DNA of 64,000 nt from Wuchereria bancrofti (lineage: Eukaryota; Nematoda; Chromadorea; Rhabditida; Onchocercidae). The notes under the pieces were generated by a model that made no database searches, was not told where the DNA came from, and saw nothing but the letters and a program-made list of their open reading frames with translations. Positions 62,621 through 64,000 of this stretch are shown here, one piece after another. The stretch's first letter is position 1. The number at the start of each line of letters is the position of its first letter. The DNA is taken from assembly GCA_005281725.1 (NCBI GenBank), contig SSBO01000012.1, forward strand, positions 19,233,060 through 19,297,059. The letters run 5' to 3'. The position numbers were made by a program, and so were the translations under genes.

Positions 62621-63001
62621 GTAAGCTTCATAAAAATGCGGTTAACAACATTAAACTTTGCCATAACAAAATTCAGTTATCAATATTGAACTTTTTTTCA
62701 TATGAAAATCCGGTTAACTGTCCTTCTTATTTAAAAATCCGGCATAATAATATTTATATAAAATATTTAATGCAATATTTCTAATCTGTCATTCTACAAC
62801 ATTCTTAATTTCAACAGTTTCATCGAACAATTTCAGTTTATTTGCTATTTTAAAATATTTGTTTAAATTTTATCAAAATTTAATTTCATTCTGTTATTTT
62901 TATAAATTTTAGGCTTTTGAGTTGTATTATCCGCTTATATATATATATATATAAATGAGTTAGAAAATATGACTCACTACCTTATTTCAGTCTTATTTTA
63001 G

Positions 63002-63096
63002 AATTTCTTTTCGAGGCCATTTCGAAGTAATGCATTGAACCGTACGAAAAGTGCAACAAAATTGGAAAGAAAGCGTGCAACAAATCGAAATGATTT
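63002..63096 (+). CDS. gap-2: shared exon 3 of SynGAP/DAB2IP-type RasGAP (pre-PH motif)
   Basis: After TCTTATTTTAG the frame reads NFFSRPFRSNALNRTKSATK and on through LERKRATNRND, ending at TT|GTAAGT in phase 2. The FxSRxx[RK]...[KR]RTKSxxKL[ED]R pattern is the conserved block just before the PH domain in human SynGAP and DAB2IP (KRTKSQPKLDR there). This exon identifies the gene. Family members carry PH, C2 and RasGAP domains and stimulate GTP hydrolysis on Ras/Rap at membranes; all those domains lie right of the window. C. elegans gap-2 belongs to this family and, as I recall, also has many alternative 5' ends. The symbol is by inferred orthology. RTKS is a likely basophilic-kinase site. Confidence 0.78.
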
Positions 63097-63980
63097 GTAA
63101 GTTTTTAATTAATTCATTAATTTTTGCGAAATTTTCAACTAATTTTTTAATTTTTGCAAAAACTGATTGCTTTTATTTTTCAAGCACAAAACAAAACTCT
63201 TTTTTTCAACATTTAAAAAACGCATAATTTAACTGAAAAGGAAATATAATACGGAAATATAGCACGTATAATTGATGAAAATTTTTTGCATGCAGTTTCA
63301 ATCATAACAAAATGATCAATAATCATTTGATAAATTGTTATCAGTGAATGCATGTAACTTTTAATAATACGTATGTTTTTTTGCGATGTTTTATTGAACT
63401 ATTTTTTTTGTTTTATAAATGTTTTATAAATTGAAATTTATTTTTTAGGCAGAAAAAAAAGAGAATAAACAACTTACTAATAAAACTTTTCGATTTTTTA
63501 TTCTTTCAATTTTTTCAGAACTTTTAAAATATTATAATTTTTTCATTTATTTTGCTTCATTCGAAGATCAATTTTTAAAACACCTTTTTTATTATTTAAA
63601 AGTATTTACTAATATGTTATTTGAATTATTTGTCAAATTAGTATTGAAATAAACAAAAAATTATTTTTTGCAAAATAGAATGTATAAAACAAACTTTTAT
63701 TTCAGTCCTTTTTTTCTCATGAAACTGCTCAACAACAAAAAATTCATTATTCAATATTATTTTTTCGAAGGAATAAATTCAACACTAAACAAATTTTTTG
63801 TGACGCTTTTGAAACAGTTTTATTCCCTTACATGCACTTATTTACTTATTTTTTATTTATTTTAATGTCTATCCTTATCAATTTTGTAAAATATGATTAG
63901 AAATGTAGTTTATGCAAACTTTCGAATGCATGAATCAAGACTGGATTTCCAAATTGCTAAAGGATAATTTAATATTTTAG
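63097..63980 (+). other. intron sequence after shared exon 3
   Basis: AT-rich. An acceptor-like TTTATTTCAG at about 63704 opens a long Phe/Leu/Asn-rich frame, but no donor or protein-like composition follows. Confidence 0.5.
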
Positions 63981-64000
63981 AATTGCCTGAATTAAAAAGA
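63981..64000 (+). CDS. possible start of next RasGAP exon, cut by window end
   Basis: After AATATTTTAG one frame reads LPELKR, which resembles the segment that follows the RTKS block in the human proteins (an LP...LK[ER]SxSHE region). That frame needs a phase-1 junction, whereas exon 63002 ends in phase 2. Either a small exon is missing between them or this is chance. Confidence 0.25.

Larger units (their letters stand above)
60609..63001 (+). other. intron sequence
   Basis: AT-rich with a degenerate repeat at 61490-61790 and two weak exon candidates (61936, 62606) listed separately. Confidence 0.6.

Noticed and set aside
1..64000. tRNA, spliced-leader RNA, CRISPR array or intact transposon
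   Set aside because: None seen on either strand: no tRNA arms with TTCGANNC context, no SL1-like sequence, no regular spacer-repeat array and no transposase or reverse-transcriptase motif.

Overview
The window looks like nuclear DNA of a parasitic nematode, most likely a filarial (onchocercid) worm. It is extremely AT-rich, with short exons scattered in long introns, GTAAGT-type donors and TTTCAG/TTTTAG acceptors. Several acceptors sit a few bases before an ATG, as expected for spliced-leader trans-splicing. No bacterial-style operons, tRNAs or CRISPR arrays were found. Almost all long open frames are AT-rich noise; the real coding sequence is in short exons found by reading for splice sites and codon phase.

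Left edge (1-2.9 kb, minus strand): the 5' half of a secreted astacin-family zinc metalloprotease in five exons. They encode a signal peptide, a propeptide, an RKKR cleavage site and the start of the catalytic domain. The exon with the zinc-binding HExxH motif must lie beyond base 1.

Region 2.9-25.6 kb holds no gene I can support. It contains degenerate AT-rich repeats, a 1.5 kb near-identical duplication beside two ambiguous bases, and a minisatellite rich in ACGTCATGA.

From about 25.6 kb to the right edge (plus strand) the window covers the 5' end of one large gene, which I call a SynGAP/DAB2IP-type Ras GTPase-activating protein, probably the orthologue of C. elegans gap-2. The core exons are at 56436-56557, 60555-60608 and 63002-63096; the last carries an RTKSxxKLxR motif like that just before the PH domain of SynGAP and DAB2IP. 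Upstream lies an array of short ATG-containing exons (26605, 38818, 44545, 53153, 55394). All end in codon phase 1 with the same single base G and so join the 56436 exon in frame. A phase-0 ATG exon at 59940 can enter at the next core exon instead. This architecture would give many protein N-termini, probably from separate promoters, spread over about 35 kb.

The introns of this gene contain two separate, degraded, sense-oriented pieces of 18S ribosomal RNA sequence (36040-36202 and 56971-57115), many different diverged minisatellites, a 40-base perfect palindrome, and an assembly gap with an identical 264-base duplicate on its two sides. The RasGAP catalytic, C2 and PH regions are to the right of the window.
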